NCBI GenBank assembly: GCA_022760475.1
Contig: JALEFZ010000006.1
Location: forward strand, 248,001 to 312,000
DNA from: Bacteroidia bacterium
GTDB lineage: Bacteria > Bacteroidota > Bacteroidia > J057
DNA: 64,000 nt
Direction: 5' to 3'
Positions 60,487 through 64,000 of this stretch are shown piece after piece (positions within the stretch are counted from its first letter, which is position 1; each line of letters begins with the position of its first letter). The notes beneath the pieces were generated by a model. The model searched no databases and was not told where the DNA came from. It saw only the letters and a program-made list of their open reading frames with translations. Both the position numbers and the translations under genes were made by a program.

Positions 60487-61164
60487 ATGATTTGGTTGGG
60501 GCTCTCTTTGAGTATCCTTGGACTGGCGAATTCATGTAGCCAGAGTGAGGGAAGCAAAAAGAACCTTGGCTTTGCTGTTGATTCGCTAACCCACCAATTG
60601 CAAGCGGAACGCAGGCTCAATCAAAAGTACCAATACTACATCAATCAGGTTCTTCCCAAACTCGATAAGAGCATCAATTCTGAAGAGTTGGTAAGCATTA
60701 CCATTGCTACCCCAGGCGATTTCAACCAGCAGATCGTATATCCCAATCCCGTCAATGTAAGTAGCACTGAAAGCAATGCAAGGGTAGCAAGTCCACAAGG
60801 ACTCAATCATGTAGCTACGCTGGAATACCAACCCGGAGCCAGTGGCCTTACCGAAGGCATGCGACAAGCCTTGACTTTCATGGCAGATAGCCTTCGAAAT
60901 TCGGAGCAATATCTGGTATTGATTGAAGGACATACCGACAATTCGGAAGCAAAAGGAGATCCAAGGCTTGAGGATGGATGGCAATTGAGTACAAACAGGG
61001 CATCTGAAGTTGCCAGGTTTCTGTTTGGAAAGGGAGTATATCCCCATATGATGGTGGCTGCAGGTCGAAGCAATTTTAAACCTGTGGCTTCTTTTCAGTC
61101 GGAAAAAAGCAACTCAAAGAATCGAAGGGTAGACATTTTTCTAATGCCTGCTGCTCTAAAATAA
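60487..61164 (+). CDS. OmpA-family lipoprotein
   Basis: A 225-residue protein with a lipobox (LGLANSC, Cys17) from the ATG at 60487; the frame open from 60385 adds a basic stretch unlike a signal peptide. A coiled-coil linker spans about 25-60, then an unclassified middle, and residues about 105-225 are an OmpA peptidoglycan-binding domain: LIEGHTDNSEAKGD, LSTNRASEVARFLFGKGVYP, AAGRSNFKPVAS and SKNRRVDIFL. It would tie the outer membrane to peptidoglycan. Divergent from the M42 gene, and followed 100 bases later by the RND exporter. Confidence 0.9.
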   Translation: MIWLGLSLSILGLANSCSQSEGSKKNLGFAVDSLTHQLQAERRLNQKYQYYINQVLPKLDKSINSEELVSITIATPGDFNQQIVYPNPVNVSSTESNARVASPQGLNHVATLEYQPGASGLTEGMRQALTFMADSLRNSEQYLVLIEGHTDNSEAKGDPRLEDGWQLSTNRASEVARFLFGKGVYPHMMVAAGRSNFKPVASFQSEKSNSKNRRVDIFLMPAALK

Positions 61165-61264
61165 TGATTAAAATGGTCAGGGAATCGAAGTTCATACAGA
61201 AATTTACCAGGAAGATGACTTTTGATTTCTCCTTGACACAAAAAAACTCCTAGATTTGCGGCTT

Positions 61265-63622
61265 ATGAATTCTGGTTGGCAGACCATAGCAACATCTATC
61301 ATTCGAGTAAGGGTTCCCATTCTTATCGTCCTCGGATTGGTGACATTTTTTATGTTTACCCAAAGAGGAACCGAAACGGTTCAGGCATTTTCACAGCTTA
61401 TTTTGACTGATGAAGATGTGCTTGAAGGATATGAAAAACTACAAACCCACTTTGGAGATGACGCCAACCTTGTGGCAGTCTCTATGGATGCGGATTTCAG
61501 TAGCATGAAGCTCTACAACGGGCTCTATGACCTGACAAGAGAACTCGAAGAAACAGACGCAGTAAACTCCGTGGTGAGCCTTTGTAAGCTCTATGACATA
61601 GAGCGGGTAGACTCCCCCGGTAGCTTCAAACTCGTCCCCTTGGTTCAGCGAAGACCGGAATCCCAAGAGGAGGTCGATAGCCTCACCCAAAGGCTGCAAA
61701 ATCTTCCCTTCTATGATGGATTCCTGCAAAATGATTCTGCAAGGACTACCCTGATGGCCATTTCCCTTGATCCCGATCGCATGAATACGGATGAAAAAGT
61801 GGCAATTGTAGAAAGAATGCAGAAGGTTGTTGATGCCTTTGCCGAAGAATATAATGTGAAGGTAAGGTATGCTGGCCTACCCATCCTGCGAGCCACCTTT
61901 CATGCCTCGATTCGTGAAGAACTGGTCTTGTTCTTGGGGATTGCCATGATCATTACAGCAATCACACTTTTGCTGTTTTTCCGCTCCCTTTACACCATGA
62001 TTTTCCCAATGTTGGTGGTGGGCTGTGTGATCATCTTCTCAATGGGATTGATCGGACTATTTGGGTTTAAGCTCAACCTGATTACCGGGATCATCCCTGC
62101 ATTGATTACAGTAATCACCATTCCCAACAGTGTATATCTCATAACAAAATATCACATCGAGTTTCTCCGAACGAGAAACAAAATGAAGTCCCTGATTCTC
62201 GTAGTTGAGAAAATCGGTATCGTTACGGTTATGACCAATGCTACGACTGCCATTGGGTTTGCTGTATTAGCGATTACAGAGATTCAGCCCATGCGTGAAT
62301 TTGGGATTGTGGCAAGTTTGAGTGTGGTGGCTGCTTTCTTTATCTCGCTGCTCTTGATTCCAATTGTATTCAGCTTCTTACCACCTCCGACCAAGGGACA
62401 AACCAAGCATTTGCAGCGCAGAGGCCTGAATGTTGCCATCAATCTGCTGGATGTCATCGTACTCAAGTATCGCTGGGCAGTCATGATCATTGCCGTAATT
62501 TTGGTAGGGATTTCTCTTTGGGGAATGACCTTGGTGGTACCCGTAGCCTACATGGCAGATGATATTCCACAAGACAGTGATGTCGTCTCTGACTTGAAAT
62601 ACATTGAGAATGAATTCAACGGAGCCTTTCCCATTGAAATTCTGATAGATGCTAAAAAGCCACGCCAAGTCAATAAGCGGAGAAACCTCGAAAGGCTTTC
62701 TCGCCTGCAGGACAGCCTCGCGACCTACAACGATATTTCAAGAAGCATTTCCATTGCCGATTTTGCCAAGTTTTTCAGGCAGGCCTTCTTCGAGGGTGGG
62801 AGAGAAGATTATGACCTCCCCACCCGAAATGAATACAACTTCATTGCGGACTATGTGAGGAATACACAGATGTTCCAGGAACTGACTTTCTCCAAGAACC
62901 TCACCGACTCTACCTTCCAGATTACCCGTGTATCAGCTTCTGTAAGAGATGTTGGATCTATAAAAATGGAAGAATTGGTCGATTCTTTGCAGGCAGACCT
63001 GGACGCTATTTTCCCACCAAATCCAGACTCCACCAAAGGCTATACCACTTACATCACAGGGACAACCAGGATCTTTGTGAAGGCCAACGAGCAACTGGTT
63101 ACCAACTTGCTTCAATCATTGGCACTGGCCTTTTTTATCATTGCTATATTGATGGGAATATTATTCCGCTCCTTCAGAATGGTAATCATCAGTTTGATCC
63201 CTAACCTATTGCCTCTCGTAATGGTCGCTGGGATCATGGGTTTCCTTGGGATTGCACTCAAACCCTCAACTGCGCTAGTTTTTGGGGTAGCATTTGGTAT
63301 CGCGGTAGATGACTCGATCCACTTTCTGGCACGTTATCGACTGGCAAGAAGGTTGGGTGATCCAATCAGGAAGGCAGTTTCTAATTCATTCAAGGATACA
63401 GGGGTATCTATGATCTATACCTCATTGATTCTGTTTGCAGGATTTGTCTCTTTTACCTATTCCAATTTTGGTGGGACCCAGGCATTAGGCCTATTGACCT
63501 CTATGACCCTTGGAATTGCGATGTTCAGCAACCTGATTTTCCTTCCCGTTTTGTTGATCACATTTGATCAGGAAAAGAGACCCGAAAATTTTAAGAAATT
63601 TTCAAAAATAGAGACCAACTAG
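61265..63622 (+). CDS. RND/MMPL-family exporter
   Basis: A 785-residue membrane protein with the twofold layout of the RND superfamily: helix 1 (VPILIVLGLVTFFMF), a periplasmic loop of about 200 residues, helices 2-6 around LFLGIAMIITAITLLLFFRS to LLLIPIVFSFLP, then a second half starting YRWAVMIIAVILVGISLWGM. The signature GVAFGIAVDDSIHFLARY near residue 665 has the Asp pair that carries protons. The family exports lipids, hopanoids and drugs; nothing here selects a substrate. A TTG at 61256 is also in frame. A biotin carrier-like gene follows 66 bases later. Confidence 0.9.
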   Translation: MNSGWQTIATSIIRVRVPILIVLGLVTFFMFTQRGTETVQAFSQLILTDEDVLEGYEKLQTHFGDDANLVAVSMDADFSSMKLYNGLYDLTRELEETDAVNSVVSLCKLYDIERVDSPGSFKLVPLVQRRPESQEEVDSLTQRLQNLPFYDGFLQNDSARTTLMAISLDPDRMNTDEKVAIVERMQKVVDAFAEEYNVKVRYAGLPILRATFHASIREELVLFLGIAMIITAITLLLFFRSLYTMIFPMLVVGCVIIFSMGLIGLFGFKLNLITGIIPALITVITIPNSVYLITKYHIEFLRTRNKMKSLILVVEKIGIVTVMTNATTAIGFAVLAITEIQPMREFGIVASLSVVAAFFISLLLIPIVFSFLPPPTKGQTKHLQRRGLNVAINLLDVIVLKYRWAVMIIAVILVGISLWGMTLVVPVAYMADDIPQDSDVVSDLKYIENEFNGAFPIEILIDAKKPRQVNKRRNLERLSRLQDSLATYNDISRSISIADFAKFFRQAFFEGGREDYDLPTRNEYNFIADYVRNTQMFQELTFSKNLTDSTFQITRVSASVRDVGSIKMEELVDSLQADLDAIFPPNPDSTKGYTTYITGTTRIFVKANEQLVTNLLQSLALAFFIIAILMGILFRSFRMVIISLIPNLLPLVMVAGIMGFLGIALKPSTALVFGVAFGIAVDDSIHFLARYRLARRLGDPIRKAVSNSFKDTGVSMIYTSLILFAGFVSFTYSNFGGTQALGLLTSMTLGIAMFSNLIFLPVLLITFDQEKRPENFKKFSKIETN

Positions 63623-63688
63623 AGAGATTTGTCATTGTTTATTTCCAAAGCATGTTATAGGTTGCCTTTGCAATACGGACTATGAGCT

Positions 63689-64000
63689 ATGACTGAAGCA
63701 TTCATCGAAGATTTCGTTTTTCAAATCACTAAAAAAGCAGGGGAAACACAACTCAACAGTTCTCCTTTCTCCCCACAAATTACAAGGATAAATGAACAGC
63801 TCTTCAAGGTTAACCATGAAGGGAAGTCCTACGATGTTTTTATTCAAAAGGTAGATGCAGGCGAAAAGTTCGTTGAGCTTAGTATCAATGGAAAGCGTAG
63901 CAAGGTCAAAGTTGTATCCAGGATTGAAAAACTGCTCAAAGAGCTGGGGATGGATCATCAGTTAGCGAAAAAGCTGGATAGCCTTAAAGCGCCGATGCCA
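63689..64000 (+). CDS. Biotin carboxyl carrier-like protein, 3' end cut by window edge
   Basis: Only the first 104 residues are visible; the frame is open to the window end. The N-terminal region (FIEDFVFQITKKAGETQLNS) and a beta-rich middle precede KLDSLKAPMP, the sequence that begins the biotinyl domain in carriers of acyl-CoA carboxylases (KAPMPGxxxxxxV). The biotin Lys itself (MKM) lies beyond the edge. This could partner the biotin carboxylase at 24696-26189, though the two are 37 kb apart. A sodium-pump decarboxylase carrier is another possible reading. Start ATG at 63689. Confidence 0.72.
   Translation, partial: MTEAFIEDFVFQITKKAGETQLNSSPFSPQITRINEQLFKVNHEGKSYDVFIQKVDAGEKFVELSINGKRSKVKVVSRIEKLLKELGMDHQLAKKLDSLKAPMP

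Noticed and set aside
63680..63958. Minus-strand frame of 92 codons at the window end
   Set aside because: It is antisense to the start of a carrier protein whose KAPMP motif is recognisable; it shows no motif of its own.
1..64000. CRISPR array, prophage or complete insertion sequence
   Set aside because: No regular repeat-spacer pattern, no integrase, capsid or transposase gene was found on either strand.

Overview
The window is ordinary chromosomal DNA of a Bacteroidota bacterium, most likely a member of the Cytophagales-like lineages. The support is a type IX secretion C-terminal sorting domain, a TonB-dependent receptor with a carboxypeptidase-like N-terminal domain, many Bacteroidota-restricted families (putative porin, PorT-like barrel, DUF6090, DUF434, DUF4349), promoters of the TTG-N19-TAnnTTTG type, and almost no Shine-Dalgarno sequences. 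Species cannot be told from the sequence. No phage, complete insertion sequence, rRNA or CRISPR array was seen. One tRNA (Glu, UUC) is present.

Layout: 1-7 kb holds a phytase-like lipoprotein (cut by the window edge) and the glutamate synthase pair gltB-gltD. 7-12 kb holds a lipoprotein, a beta carbonic anhydrase, a type IX secreted protein encoded with a sigma-54 response regulator that lacks a DNA-binding domain, and a divergent Hpt protein. 12-21 kb is the most notable region: a complete GRASP-with-SPASM peptide natural product (RiPP) locus. It has a C39-peptidase ABC exporter and HlyD partner on the minus strand. Facing away from them are two double-glycine precursor peptides with matching C-terminal cores, each preceded by a copy of the same promoter/operator module. 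A small HTH protein, a DUF6624 exported protein, the ATP-grasp ligase, an unknown 73-residue protein and a SPASM protein without a radical SAM core follow.

21-32 kb holds a BASS transporter, a flippase and glycosyltransferase pair, a biotin carboxylase, DUF4349 and DUF434 proteins, a dienelactone hydrolase, and a TonB receptor. 32-42 kb is accessory in character: a sterol desaturase fused to a DUF2147 domain with an internal signal peptide, a lipoprotein with a well-formed promoter and paired palindromes, a MITE-like element, two Crp-family regulators, a toxin-antitoxin-like group with an unusual barrel-type partner, and a patatin phospholipase carrying a receiver-like C-terminus.

42-64 kb is mostly housekeeping: pseudouridine synthase, SprT-like and CAP proteins, STAS protein, RNase Z, queuosine precursor transporter, M48 protease, CoA transferase, a TetR gene with two identical operators flanking it, a putative porin, purine nucleoside phosphorylase, M42 aminopeptidase, OmpA lipoprotein, an RND/MMPL exporter, and the start of a biotin carboxyl carrier protein cut by the window end. 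That carrier could partner the biotin carboxylase near 25 kb.
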